Shown here: positions 45,601 to 55,130 of the stretch, one piece after another
Position numbering within the stretch: position 1 is the stretch's first letter
Layout of the letters: the number at the start of each line of letters is the position of its first letter
Assembly (NCBI RefSeq): GCF_000204055.1
Contig: NW_006768770.1
Location: 1,689,589-1,753,588 of the forward strand
Reading direction: 5' to 3'
DNA: 64,000 nucleotides
Source of the DNA: Melampsora larici-populina 98AG31
Lineage: Eukaryota; Basidiomycota; Pucciniomycetes; Pucciniales; Melampsoraceae
The notes under the pieces: model-generated
Databases searched by the model: none
Seen by the model: the letters and a program-made list of their open reading frames with translations, nothing else
Told to the model about the DNA's origin: nothing
Program-made: the position numbers and the translations under genes

Positions 45601-47466
45601 GTGCAATGGATGAAGAAGTTCATTTGGGGTCTAGAAAAATACGTGAATAAGTTGACACCCCTCACCAGTACGAAGCTTGACCCGAAAAAGTTTAAGTGGG
45701 GAAAAGAAGAGGATGATGCATTTCATAACATTAAACACCTAATGACATCACTACCTCACCTAAAGAACATTGACTTTGAATCCGATGATCCTCTGTGGCT
45801 CTTTACCGACGCAAGTGGAGCAGGTTTGGGTGCCGCACTGTTTCAAGGCAAGGAGTGGAAGATTGCATCGCCGGTAGCATACGAATCAAGGCAAATGACA
45901 CCAGCTGAGCGTAACTACCCGGTACACGAGCAGGAACTTTTAGCGGTGATGCACGCACTCCATAAGTGGAGGATGCTTTTGCTTGGTATGAAGATCAACA
46001 TCATGACCGATCACCACTCGTTGACTTATCTGTTGAAACAGAGGACTCTTAGCAGGCGTCAGGCAAGGTGGATCGAGACTCTAGCTGATTTTGATGTAGA
46101 CTTTAAGTATGTGAGAGGTGAAGATAACAGTGTAGCGGACGCCCTGTCGAGAAGAGACATCGACGAGGAGGGAGTAGATTGTGTAGCAGCTTTGTTAGAA
46201 GGTGGACCGATGCTATCACCTCAAGTACGCAAACGCATACTTGATAGCTACGATGGTGACTCATTTTACAGTACGGTAACAGCAGTTCTGCCCCTACGAG
46301 ATGACTGCATTGTGGTAGACGGCCTTTTATATATTGAAAACAGGCTTTACATTCCTTTCACCGGTAATTTGAGAAATGAACTGATAGATGAGACTCACTC
46401 ACGCTTAGGCCATTTAGGATATCTAAAGACGATCGATGACCTTCGACGAGAATTCTTTTGGCCGAAGATGGCGAAAGAAGTGAAGGGGTTTGTGCAGTCT
46501 TGTGACACATGCCAACGGACGAAAGCTTCGACACAGGCTCCGGTTGGAAAGATGCTCACACCTTCCATTCCCCAGCTACCCCTCGAGTGTCTTGCCATCG
46601 ACTTCGTAGGACCGCTTCCCAAAGTTAACAATTATGACATGATTCTAACTTGTACCTGCAGACTGTCCGGTTTCACGAAGACCATACCTTGCGCTCAAAC
46701 CGACAACGCCGAAAAAACCGCCTCACGATTCTTCTCTTCTTGGATTGGCACCTTTGGGGCACCGGCGTCGATCATCAGCGACCGAGACAAGTTGTGGACG
46801 TCAACCTTCTGGAAAGCCTTGATGCGTCGATGTGGCATAAATTTTCATATGACAACGGCCTTCCACCCACAAGCTGATGGAAGGAGTGAGCGCACCAATC
46901 GCACGGTGGGACAGATTCTTCGTACCTTCACAACAAAACGCCAAGGCAAGTGGCTCGAATCGCTCGCTGCAGTGGAATACGCGATCAATGGAGCGATGAA
47001 CGTATCCACAGGTCGAACTCCATTTGAACTTATCTACGGTCGACGTCAACGCCTACTTACAGTACAAGAGGGGGTAAGCACTGACCCACCATCCCTTACC
47101 AAATGGTTCAACAGTCGACGTGACACCTGGATGTCGGCACGAGACGCATTATGGTCCAGTCGGGTACAACAAGCCTTACAGCATAATAAGCGCTGTCGCA
47201 CGGTAGACCCCATCTCGCCTGACTCGTGGGTCCTACTGGACAACTCTGATTGGCGTGGTAGACATCAAGGTGGAGTAGACAAGCTTAAGGAAAGGTTTGA
47301 AGGCCCGTATAAGGTCGTCAACACAACTAATCACGGACAAAACGTGGAACTGGAGCTTTTGGAAGGCGATAGACGACACAATGTCTTCCACATCTCAAAG
47401 ATCAAACCTTATGTCGAGCGCGAAGGGGAAGGGATCGAGGCGCTGAGTGAAGGAGTCCGGAAGTAA
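42652..47466 (+). CDS. Gag-Pol polyprotein of the gypsy element
   Basis: A single frame of 1604 residues if it starts at the first true in-frame ATG (42652). Order: Gag (WYSSLKTFFRTKG, and a Cys-rich CHFCKGYCGSEYRACKG near 400); aspartic protease (ALADPGAEINLL, active Asp at 532, with Pro where Thr/Ser is usual); reverse transcriptase (IDLTNAFFQTRM, YLDD at 899-902); RNase H (LFTDASGAGLG, TDHHSL, ADALSRR). The integrase has an HHCC finger (HSRLGHLG ... CDTCQRTK) and DD35E core: Asp1317, Asp1377, Glu1413. It ends with a GPY-type module (KLKERFEGPYKV). There is no chromodomain. No stops or frameshifts, so it could be active. Confidence 0.95.
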   Translation: MSTRRSSQSTQKGPPVPLPDPEAIIRANRREIRLSRPNASAARQAISQDLPPTTPVRNRTDFVPPATPGRNRIESTALPPLPESDESSPLSSLPPSPTRKDTSHTPFPKMPDQTSAPTDSSPDLMKVIVESQVATNRRMERFEDFMTKLLISKESTQSTSAAEESKPDGKIDLTKFRTSDGPVYKGPYRETEPFLLWYSSLKTFFRTKGVMLDKDRITLVGNFLEEPNAHAFYEGGFDGFIKGTWKEFLNSLFASCLPGDWKDRLYEKAQHLKMSQYEDFITYSTRARQLQILINFHTITLDDHQLAKFVEYGMIEELKTAVKLWGFSKYTKDFAYHNFENQCETLYSSLVASHAITKKTRMAVLPTATQNRSRVTPASTSGRLSDEEFTWKIHSYRDSIGQCHFCKGYCGSEYRACKGPYVREKVVFPPGYVAPPKPANYVPPRARSSLPSGRAQAGRSTHPPAGRPAQSYAKVAATAEYPELDEASVAALQALDEELDLAESEGCVPSPKTPRVIIEFTHNGEKIRALADPGAEINLLTEQAAERLKLKRRKLVRPTQLSLAVNTDSLPPTLTHFTTVDLVEPTSRRTFNRTYCKLGDVGGDFDMILGTPFFNIFLFSVSINQRAIVCEKTGLKVYDYRVLQDWNEKINKLSVPRITEPKRECKAAWEQRVCEEVKQSAMSVYEVYEKELVEEFHDLFPVDIPAVSDEAEEEGLFVDGSFPEKLQNESSKIRHKIVLKDPDAVVKEKAYNYPPKHMNAWGKLVDQHLAAGRIRRSTSQYASPSLIIPKKDPTELPRWVCDYRVLNSLTVRDRAPLPNVDTLVRLVATGKVFSIIDLTNAFFQTRMREADIPLTAVHTPWGLYEWCVMPMGLTNAPSTHQGRLEEALGDLLNTICVVYLDDIVVFSNSPEEHAIHTRKVLQRLREANLYCSKKKTKLFQKEIKFLGHWISEEGIRADDEKVKQVLDWKTPKSAKGIKKFLGTVQWMKKFIWGLEKYVNKLTPLTSTKLDPKKFKWGKEEDDAFHNIKHLMTSLPHLKNIDFESDDPLWLFTDASGAGLGAALFQGKEWKIASPVAYESRQMTPAERNYPVHEQELLAVMHALHKWRMLLLGMKINIMTDHHSLTYLLKQRTLSRRQARWIETLADFDVDFKYVRGEDNSVADALSRRDIDEEGVDCVAALLEGGPMLSPQVRKRILDSYDGDSFYSTVTAVLPLRDDCIVVDGLLYIENRLYIPFTGNLRNELIDETHSRLGHLGYLKTIDDLRREFFWPKMAKEVKGFVQSCDTCQRTKASTQAPVGKMLTPSIPQLPLECLAIDFVGPLPKVNNYDMILTCTCRLSGFTKTIPCAQTDNAEKTASRFFSSWIGTFGAPASIISDRDKLWTSTFWKALMRRCGINFHMTTAFHPQADGRSERTNRTVGQILRTFTTKRQGKWLESLAAVEYAINGAMNVSTGRTPFELIYGRRQRLLTVQEGVSTDPPSLTKWFNSRRDTWMSARDALWSSRVQQALQHNKRCRTVDPISPDSWVLLDNSDWRGRHQGGVDKLKERFEGPYKVVNTTNHGQNVELELLEGDRRHNVFHISKIKPYVEREGEGIEALSEGVRK

Positions 47467-47881
47467 GTTCCTCTCCCCTGTATGCACCGCCGTAGTATAC
47501 TACGTAAATTGTCAAAAAAAAAAAAGCAACGCCTAGGCCACTCTGTGAGCACAACCAATTCGACATTCTCCCATTAGATGTCGAAGGCGAAGGACGACGA
47601 CAATGGCAACATACATCAAGAAATTCCCTCGACCCGACAATTACTTCAATTTTAGATTTCCTTTTTTTTTCTTTTCTCTTCTTTCTTTTCTTTTTTTTTA
47701 CTCTTTTCTTTTTCTTTTTTCTTTTCACTTTTGATAAAGCTTATTAATTCAACTTTCAACACTTGTTATTTTTTTTTCTTTTTCTTTTAACTTCAGACAT
47801 TTTGGTTATTTTTTTTCCTTTTTCATTTTTTCTTTTCACCAAATCATGGGGCATGCTTTGTTCCTTTATAGGAGGGGAGAC
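47467..47881 (+). other. 3' untranslated part of the gypsy element
   Basis: About 400 bp between the polyprotein stop and the 3' LTR, with a long C/T tract (47640-47830) and the polypurine tract GGAGGGGAGA at 47871-47880. Confidence 0.8.
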
Positions 47882-48258
47882 TGTAAGACCTACGGTCATT
47901 ACTTAGACACGTAATTGCACACTTAAATATTAACACTTAAGACCTAATTTCATTTACTATATTTACTTATTGTTGTTTCATTTCTACCGATGGTTCCTTA
48001 GAGATATCGGGACTGATATTCGCCCTCTATCCTTTGGAACCAGGTATAGTTTCATTTCATATATATATTTCTTTTCTTTCTAAGTTGTTGTAGTGTTCTT
48101 ATCCAGACAGAGATATCGGGACTGATATTCGCCCTCTATCCTTTGGAACCAGGTTTAGTAATACAAATCAGATCTCCTTGGGTTCTAGAAAACCTCTTAC
48201 TGTGCCTCACAGTATCCCGTCTCGAAGTATCCAGTGAAGGTTCTATTTGAACCTTACA
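47882..48258 (+). repeat. 3' LTR of the gypsy element
   Basis: 377 bp, matching the 5' LTR apart from an extra GTTTAG after the second 44-bp motif. Motif copies are at 48000-48043 and 48109-48152. Confidence 0.95.
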
Positions 48259-48374
48259 AATACTAACTGATTTTTATTTTAATTACTGAATTGAAGGACT
48301 GGTGAGCTCCGATCCCGGAAATTCCAAAAACTTCTCAGTTTTGATTGATTCCCCTTGGTGAGTCTTCTTGCTGA

Positions 48375-49205
48375 CACTACAAGAAATATAATATTTTCTG
48401 GGCAGAAAATTAAATTATTGATACACAAAAATATTGAGAGGCCAGGCAAAGGGCAAAAAATAAANNNNNNNNNNNNNNNNNNNNNNNNNNNNNNNNNNNN
48501 NNNNNNNNNNNNNNNNNNNNNNNNNNNNNNNNNNNNNNNNNNNNNNNNNNNNNNNNNNNNNNNNNNNNNNNNNNNNNNNNNNNNNNNNNNNNNNNNNNNN
48601 NNNNNNNNNNNNNNNNNNNNNNNNNNNNNNNNNNNNNNNNNNNNNNNNNNNNNNNNNNNNNNNNNNNNNNNNNNNNNNNNNNNNNNNNNNNNNNNNNNNN
48701 NNNNNNNNNNNNNNNNNNNNNNNNNNNNNNNNNNNNNNNNNNNNNNNNNNNNNNNNNNNNNNNNNNNNNNNNNNNNNNNNNNNNNNNNNNNNNNNNNNNN
48801 NNNNNNNNNNNNNNNNNNNNNNNNNNNNNNNNNNNNNNNNNNNNNNNNNNNNNNNNNNNNNNNNNNNNNNNNNNNNNNNNNNNNNNNNNNNNNNNNNNNN
48901 NNNNNNNNNNNNNNNNNNNNNNNNNNNNNNNNNNNNNNNNNNNNNNNNNNNNNNNNNNNNNNNNNNNNNNNNNNNNNNNNNNNNNNNNNNNNNNNNNNNN
49001 NNNNNNNNNNNNNNNNNNNNNNNNNNNNNNNNNNNNNNNNNNNNNNNNNNNNNNNNNNNNNNNNNNNNNNNNNNNNNNNNNNNNNNNNNNNNNNNNNNNN
49101 NNNNNNNNNNNNNNNNNNNNNNNNNNNNNNNNNNNNNNNNNNNNNNNNNNNNNNNNNNNNNNNNNNNNNNNNNNNNNNNNNNNNNNNNNNNNNNNNNNNN
49201 NNNNN
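48375..49205. mobile_element. CACTA-type MITE, second copy, mostly inside an assembly gap
   Basis: CACTACAAGAAATATAATAT starts at 48375 and continues like the left arm of the element at 62400-63214 for 90 bp until the N run. A full 815-bp copy would end at about 49189, close to the end of the gap (49205). Confidence 0.65.
48465..49205. other. Assembly gap (741 N)
   Basis: 741 N, an estimated rather than a fixed gap size. Confidence 1.
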
Positions 49206-49947
49206 ATGCATCAAATAGACCGTTGGGCGGAGGCGGATAATACAAACTCAGGAGACTAAAAGTAAGTTCCTCCCATGAGTATGCACCGCCAGGGCTTCTA
49301 CCCCTCCCCCTTGTTTCAAAAAACATTACCTCGGCCACATGTGTGAGCACCTCTTTTTCGTCTGGCGTCTACACAATTTTTTTCAGTAAACGACTCAAGA
49401 TACGACGAAAACGAATTCAAGACAAGGATGGTATTGCTCAAGATATTATATATTATTTGATGAAGAATTTCCTTTTTTTAGTTGTGGTTTGATTCTGTTT
49501 CTTGGGGCGAGTTATGCCAAAATTTTGATGGGGCGAGTTATGCCAATTTTTCTTTTTTTTTCTTTTCTCTTTTAAGTACAATTTAGAGGCGTTTTTTTTA
49601 GGAAGGGAGGGATGTAAGGATTACATGGGATTACAGCATGGGTTATGACAGGGTGGCATCATTACTTGTACTTCACCCTAGCTCCACGAAGAGATTCTTC
49701 TTCACCGATACATTTCGGCTGGAGCTAGGTGAGTGATCATCACAATTTCTCTTATTTTGTCTTATCTTTCAATTCTTCTCTTATCATAGTTAGTAGTAGA
49801 GTCTAATGACCGATACATTTCGGCTGGAGCTAGTTCTAGGGAATTCAGGAATAGATAGCGGGGTTTTTTGATTACGTTTTGGAGCTCTGCTCCCGTGCCA
49901 ACTGCCAATCTCCCACATTCAGTGAAGACTTCTCTAGAAGCCTTACA
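49206..49947 (+). mobile_element. 3' end of a second gypsy-type element, with its LTR
   Basis: 49260-49350 aligns with the stretch just after the first gypsy polyprotein (AGTAAGTTCCTC, TATGCACCGCC, then GGCCAC and TGTGAGCAC). A polypurine tract (GGAAGGGAGGGA) precedes an LTR starting TGTAAGGATTACATGGG at 49613 and ending CCTTACA at 49947. The rest of the element is in or beyond the gap. Confidence 0.75.
49613..49947 (+). repeat. LTR of the second gypsy family
   Basis: 335 bp, TG...CA. A 25-bp motif starting ACCGATACATTTCGGCTGG occurs twice (49704-49728 and 49809-49833). The first copy is followed at once by GTGAGTGATC, and the spacer has a TATCATAG acceptor-like end (49789). Confidence 0.8.
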
Positions 49948-50538
49948 CTGTCCCTGGTTGTTATTGGGATCAGCTCTAGATGATCAATCACATAGAGCTG
50001 GAAATACTGGTGGCTGAAAAGGGTGCATGCCGGGAGATTGATCTGTCAGCTTATTTTGAAATCGGTATCCAGCTCACATATATATCCCATATGTCTTCAA
50101 GATTGAGTTAACAACTTGCAGAGATCTCCCTGCTCAGTAAAGAGCATCACAATGACCAGTCACAAAAAATCTGAAAACTGGTCAAGATATATCCAAAACC
50201 TTGTCAAATACTGCATGATTTCAGTTGAGCAGGAAATTCAAAAAAGATTCAACACAAATGGAACAACAAGTTGAAGTTGCCAGGACTTACTGGGCTTCCA
50301 GTTACTTGTGATTGAGCGCTGTGATGGGGAATTTAATCTGTCAGCTCATTATGATTCATATATATCTGTCAAAGACTGTGCAATGTAAGTTGAACAACCA
50401 ATCAAAAACATATTGAAAACATATTGAAAAAATATTGAAAAAATATTGAAAACATATCAAAAATATGTTGAGGTCGCCGGGATGCACTGGGCTGCCAGTC
50501 ACTTGTGATTGGGGGCTGTGATAGAGCTGATTACCTGA
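49948..50538. repeat. Imperfect tandem repeat region next to the MULE
   Basis: Two units about 197 bp apart (near 50275-50330 and 50470-50525) share GTTGAAGTTGCC/GTTGAGGTCGCC, ACTGGGCT and CCAGTTACTTGTGATTG. A third, weaker unit lies near 50000. An array of CATATTGAAAA steps is at 50409-50460. This may be the subterminal region of the MULE, but no terminal inverted repeat was matched. Confidence 0.45.
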
Positions 50539-50588
50539 TTACTCACAGGTACATTTCATAATCATCTTAAGTTCTTCTTTGGCAACCG

Positions 50589-51566
50589 TTAAGACAGGGG
50601 GCCCAGGGTCAATGGAGTGATGGGTCCTGGTGCTTTCCATTTGATGGGAACTGGTGGTTGCATGGTGCGAGTTGGTTGAGTGCGATACAGTGGAGTCAGT
50701 GGTTGTGTGCGCCACACGACGCTCGTTGCTCTCGGTACGGTGGGTACTATGCGTAGCATGGTGTGAGTTGCTTGGTTGGGCCGTAGGAGGTTGCCTGTAA
50801 AACGCAGCGCTGTTGGAGTAAGGGTGAGCAGCCGCAAACATTGAATTAACACGTACATGTTTTGGCTAAAAGGGAGACCGTTGTATGTGGTTTCGTTGGC
50901 CAGCGCTCCAGGTCGAGTAGCGCCTGGGACTGGAACCAATGGACGGTGCACCGTGGCGGAATTGCCAGTTGACAAAGGTTTGCGGTAACTGCGGTTAGGG
51001 GGAGCCGGCGGTTGCCGGGCGCGGTCCATTTCGTCGAATAGCCCATCGAGTTGAGAAGTGGTGACGGGTGCAGGTGTCCTCTCTGGCGTAAGTTCTATGT
51101 GTTGGCCGCTGGTTGAAGGTTGTGGAGCATGCGGTGCCGAGTATTGATTGAGAGCTTGGAATAGTGACTGAGGGTCAAGTTGGTACGCTGTTCGGGTACG
51201 TGGCGGTGGCGGTGGCGCATGATCCGCAGCATCGCTTTTGGTGAGGGTGTAGTACTGGCGTGGCATTGCATGAGGGCTGCTAGATGTGGTGTGTTGCGGG
51301 TTACGGGTGCAAAACATTGCCGAGTTGTTTGTGAGGTTAACCAGGGAAGTAGCCTGTAACTGCTGTGTATGCTGATGGTTCCGGGCTGCGTCTCTGCTGA
51401 AGGGTGAATTTGGATACAGCATGGCGTTTTGTGGAGGCACGATTCCGGCATATGGGCCTACACAATGGGGAGGAGGTGTAGACTGAAGGTGGTGAGGATT
51501 ATAGAACAAGTGTTCAATGTACAAATCGCTGGAAGGATCAGTACGGCCGGTGTAAGGGAGGAGCAT
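50589..51566 (-). CDS. Proline-rich C-terminal ORF continuing the MULE frame
   Basis: 325 residues, Pro/Thr/Ser-rich. Examples are the PPPPPRTRTAYQLDPQ step and QPSTSGQHIELTPERTPAP. It is in the same frame as the transposase exon that ends at 51675, separated by the 81-bp duplicated segment with a TAA in each copy. It could be a separate protein (start MLLPYTGRTD) or the former tail of the transposase. Confidence 0.4.
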   Translation of the reverse strand: MLLPYTGRTDPSSDLYIEHLFYNPHHLQSTPPPHCVGPYAGIVPPQNAMLYPNSPFSRDAARNHQHTQQLQATSLVNLTNNSAMFCTRNPQHTTSSSPHAMPRQYYTLTKSDAADHAPPPPPRTRTAYQLDPQSLFQALNQYSAPHAPQPSTSGQHIELTPERTPAPVTTSQLDGLFDEMDRARQPPAPPNRSYRKPLSTGNSATVHRPLVPVPGATRPGALANETTYNGLPFSQNMYVLIQCLRLLTLTPTALRFTGNLLRPNQATHTMLRIVPTVPRATSVVWRTQPLTPLYRTQPTRTMQPPVPIKWKAPGPITPLTLGPLS

Positions 51567-51724
51567 GGGGTTACAGTGTAGTACTTTATGGGTTTATAGA
51601 TCAGTTGTATAGGGAGTTCTAGGAGCGCGTCTCTCCTCCCTTTGCATGGGGTTACAGTGTAGTACTTTATGGGTTTATAGATCAGTTGTATAGGGAGTTC
51701 TAGGAGCGCGTCTCTCCTCCCTTT
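51563..51724. repeat. 81-bp tandem duplication
   Basis: Two exact copies of an 81-bp unit (51563-51643 and 51644-51724). 81 is a multiple of three, so the frame is kept. Each unit contains the same TAA (minus strand). Confidence 0.95.
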
Positions 51725-54424
51725 TCTCTTTTTCTCTTGAGGACCTCTTTCCTCCTTTCTCTTTCTCTACTTCGTCTTTTATATTGATAGCGGGTGTTTT
51801 AGATCTCATTTCAGGAATCAGATACTTTGGTGATTGTTCTGTCTGGCTTTGGCCACGAGAGATTGGAGAACTGGTGAAGGTCGAAATACCTACGACCTTA
51901 CAGCCGATAGTAAGGTGAGTTGAATTGGGAAGCCAGCGTTCCGATGCAGCGGATGTACCGGGGTTTGCCATACTTGGTTGCGCAGCACCTGGAGGGGTTG
52001 TGTGGTGCAATGTGTGTTCTTGCGGTTGTTGGAGGTTTGCAATGTTGGACTGGTAAGGTAAAGGTGCCGGCACCATGGGGGCGTACCGGTAGTTGCCGTT
52101 GGCGAGGCCGCTTGTGGAGGGCGTGCGACCGAGTGCCGCAGAGGACCTGTAAGGATTGAGAACGGGAGATGGTGGCGGAGAATCGATGTGGACGTTGGTC
52201 AGAGTGCGGACCACAATGTTGAAGGGTTCCACTATGCGACGGAACTCAAAGGGCGAAGTTCCATCATCAACTTCTGGGTTGGTCTCGAGGATGTTGAATG
52301 TGTTCTGGCGAGCAATTACGTACATATGCTTACATGCCAATTTGTTACTCAAGAAATGGGTGCAGTTGCAGTTATTGACGTAGCCGACGGTCCCGTCTTT
52401 CGGTGGTGTTGTGTTGACTGTGTATGTTGCCATTTTAGGCCGCGTAAAGCTGCTGATGGTCCACTGCTCAAATGACATCAGTAGGGCAATGGGGCCATGA
52501 GTTCCAAGTTCCGGATTCAACACACCTTATTAGCTTGGGGACTGTTAATCTCCACGCCAAGGTCGACAAGGTCGCTGTTGCTGTACGTTTCGGGCAGTCC
52601 TTCGGCTACGTTTTGGTACTTAGTCGCCCGTTGGGGCCTGAAACCTAGGGTTGTGGTGAGTACGCTCTGACGGAAATCAGGCTCTGCGTTATCAGCCAAG
52701 GTTTGGAACAGGTCATCGGGTCGGCGAAGAGTGTGGCGGCTGAGGAAGTTGTATTTCAAGACTCGGTGATAGCTCTCGGTGAAGTTGTTTGTGTGTATAC
52801 CCTGCATGGGTACGTCTCGCTCCGGGTAGTCTTGGCGAAACTTGATGATGGTGTCCTGCCATTGCCGTGCATAGATCACCGCCATGGCATTGGAGTACAT
52901 TTTTGTGGCAAGTTTGGTGCCGCCCTGGGGTCAAGTTGATTAGTTTGTGTAGATTGAAGGAAGTGTATTCTCACTCACGTGTGTCTTCGCCTTGGCCTTT
53001 ATGGCGCGAGAAACGTGGAAGATACACCAGTAGTGTCTCAGTTTAAAGTTGCAATCTTCATAAGTCTCGGTAACCACCCTTACGTATGCTGGAGCACAGT
53101 CGGTCATGAAGGCTTTTGGTAGTAGCTGGAATTCCTTCTTCATCCATCGAAGGAAGCTACCTACAGTTGTTCTGTGGAAGGGTGCAAGTTAGACGAAGCT
53201 TGTACTATAGCTGGGAACTACGCTTACGCCTTTTCATCTGTGGTCAAGAACCATGCAACTGGAATACCACTGCCAGTGACGGGGTGGCGTAGTACGATGG
53301 TGAGTAAGGTGAAACTGGAGAGCGGCCATTCCGGAACGCCTGAACAAACACTGTGAGTTGAATCGAAACACAACACGTCGTCGCCGTGCCGGCGGATTTG
53401 TTTGTGTTGCCAAGGTGATAAAAAGGCGACGGATGCCCGTTTGTTGTTGGTGTTGGTGAAGTTGTTGACGTGCCACCCCCTCTCGCGAAGGCGTTCACAC
53501 CACAGGTTGATAGAAGTTAAAACATCGGGGCTCAAGAACTTCGTCTTCACTTCAAGGCAACAGATAGCGTTGTTAACTCGGGGACGATGCCAAGAGCGCT
53601 GTTCTTGTCCTTGAGGGACTGTCAGTATCATGCAAATGTGGTGAAGTGGAGGATGTTACCTACTGGAAATAGGTCCGGGCAAGATAGCAGTCGAGAGATG
53701 GAACACCATGTTAAACCAGATATTACACGTTCATTTAACCAGGTGGAGACAACGTCGGGAAGGCGCATGTTGCGCATGTCCTTGAGAGAGTAAGGGTTGT
53801 GGCGCTTGTGCTCCCAGAACCCTCGAACTCGAGATCGCCGGTCATGGTCTTCCTGATGTAGAACTTTGCTGGGCATGAGACACGTACAGAGCCTCCAGAG
53901 CGACAAGTGGCAGAGGTAAGGGTAGGCTTGACATGAGTGGAAGGTTTGCCGTAGCAGTTGCAGAGCCAACTTTTGGTCCATTTGTGTTGTCGAGTGGGAC
54001 CACGGCGTCGGTGAGAAAGGTCATTCTCAAAGGCAAGCTGGTCAGTCGACTTCTTCGCTTGCCCATTGAAGTGTTTGCCTTGATAAATCCAGATCGAGGA
54101 TGATGTCATCGCGAAGATAACATCTTTCTCAATTCCCGCCTTGCGAGGCAGACTGAGTCGGACAACATTGGTGTCAAAATGAGGTGGCTGTCGAGACGTA
54201 TTGCAAACAAAACAATTGGAGATAGGGTTGAAGTCAAATCCGGCGGGTGGAGGGGCCAAGTGCACGAGGGGAAAGGGCAACCAGTTGTGAATATCAGCGG
54301 GGAAATGGAATGCGTCGGCGCTGGTGATTAAGGGGGAACGGGATGGTTCTGCGGTGTCGGCTTCAACAATTGTATACAGTCCGGGCCAAGACTTCGGCGT
54401 CTTGCCAGGCTTGTTGGGCCTCAT
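51675..54424 (-). pseudogene. MULE-type transposase with SWIM zinc finger, five exons, probably frameshifted
   Basis: Exons on the minus strand: 54424-53660, 53609-53228, 53171-52979, 52924-52526, 52466-51675, with introns of 50, 56, 54 and 59 nt. They join in frame except for one apparent 1-nt loss in a G run near 53825 (GAGGG instead of GAGGGG). The order is an N-terminal Cys-rich region (WLCNCYGK ... CPAKFYIRK, FAR1-like), then the RNase-H-type core with Asp in DDVLCFDSTHSV and FMTDCAPAYVR and a WCIFHVSRA segment. HTNNFTESYHRVLKYNFLS follows, and then a SWIM finger (CNCTHFLSNKLACKHMYV). The C-terminal part is Pro/Ser-rich. This is the standard Mutator-like layout. The frameshift may be a sequencing error; the rest looks intact. 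Confidence 0.8.
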
Positions 54425-54513
54425 GGCGGAGGAGTCTGCAGTAGAAAGATTAAAACATAGAGGAACTCGCAAAAAAATTCTAAGTCAACGGTGCAGATAG
54501 TACTCCAGTCAAG

Positions 54514-55130
54514 GTGGGAGGCATCCTCAGAGACCCTTCACAGAAACATACGTCAAAGCTCAACGGTTCGTGCGGTCTCTTGCCTCCAATAGCCCACTTT
54601 ATACGAATCCCTTGCGCTGGGAGTGGCAATCTGGAGATCATGACGCCGGATGGGTCGCAATCTCATCATCTCATCAAAAAGCGTTTAAGGTGTTGGAAAA
54701 ACATGCTTTTGCGACGGCCACTCTCAGCGCGGCGGAAATCCTGTCATTAATCGGACATCCTCCACCGCTAGGTCCCTCCAATTGTATTCTCCAGTGATTC
54801 CGGAACCCTCAGCATCTACCTCTTCAATATATGGTGCAACACCGCAAGGTTCAGCCCGAGTCGTCCAAAACCCGTGCATGATGGCCTCGGATCAGCGAAT
54901 CCAATTCTTCGACGTTTTTGCGAAGCAATGATTCAAATCAAATTCCTGTTCCGTCATCGACATCACACTTTGACAAAACGGCGCTTGAAACCCCACGGTG
55001 AAACAGAAACACACCCATTTGACTCAACGGTCAGACAGACCGAAAGCAGAAGTTCTCAAAAACCTTCTGGTGGAATAATATCAGGCTTCAACTGCTTTTC
55101 ACCATTAAATCTATCACTTTGAACAGCAAA
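54514..55130 (+). other. Possible coding remnant beside the MULE
   Basis: An open frame to 54797 on the + strand encodes AQRFVRSLASNSPLYTNPLR and VLEKHAFATATLSAAEILSL, with protein-like composition. A later frame near 54890-54995 has Ser-rich coding-like sequence. No family was recognised and the boundaries are unclear. It could be the second protein of the mobile element or a decayed gene. Confidence 0.3.

Larger units (their letters stand above)
42062..48258 (+). mobile_element. Complete Ty3/gypsy LTR retrotransposon with 5-bp target duplication
   Basis: The LTRs (42062-42432 and 47882-48258) start TGTAAG and end CTTACA. Target duplication AATAC flanks the element (42057-42061 and 48259-48263). 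A polypurine tract GGAGGGGAGA (47871-47880) lies just before the 3' LTR. One intact polyprotein fills the interior. The LTRs differ essentially only by a 6-bp insertion (GTTTAG) in the 3' copy, so the insertion is young. No primer-binding site complementary to a tRNA 3' end is visible right after the 5' LTR, which is followed by a T run. Confidence 0.95.

Noticed and set aside
44328..47243. Minus-strand open frames inside the gypsy polyprotein
   Set aside because: They are antisense shadows of the polyprotein with no independent features.
48279..49350. Long open frames crossing the N run
   Set aside because: They are artefacts of translating N and carry no information.
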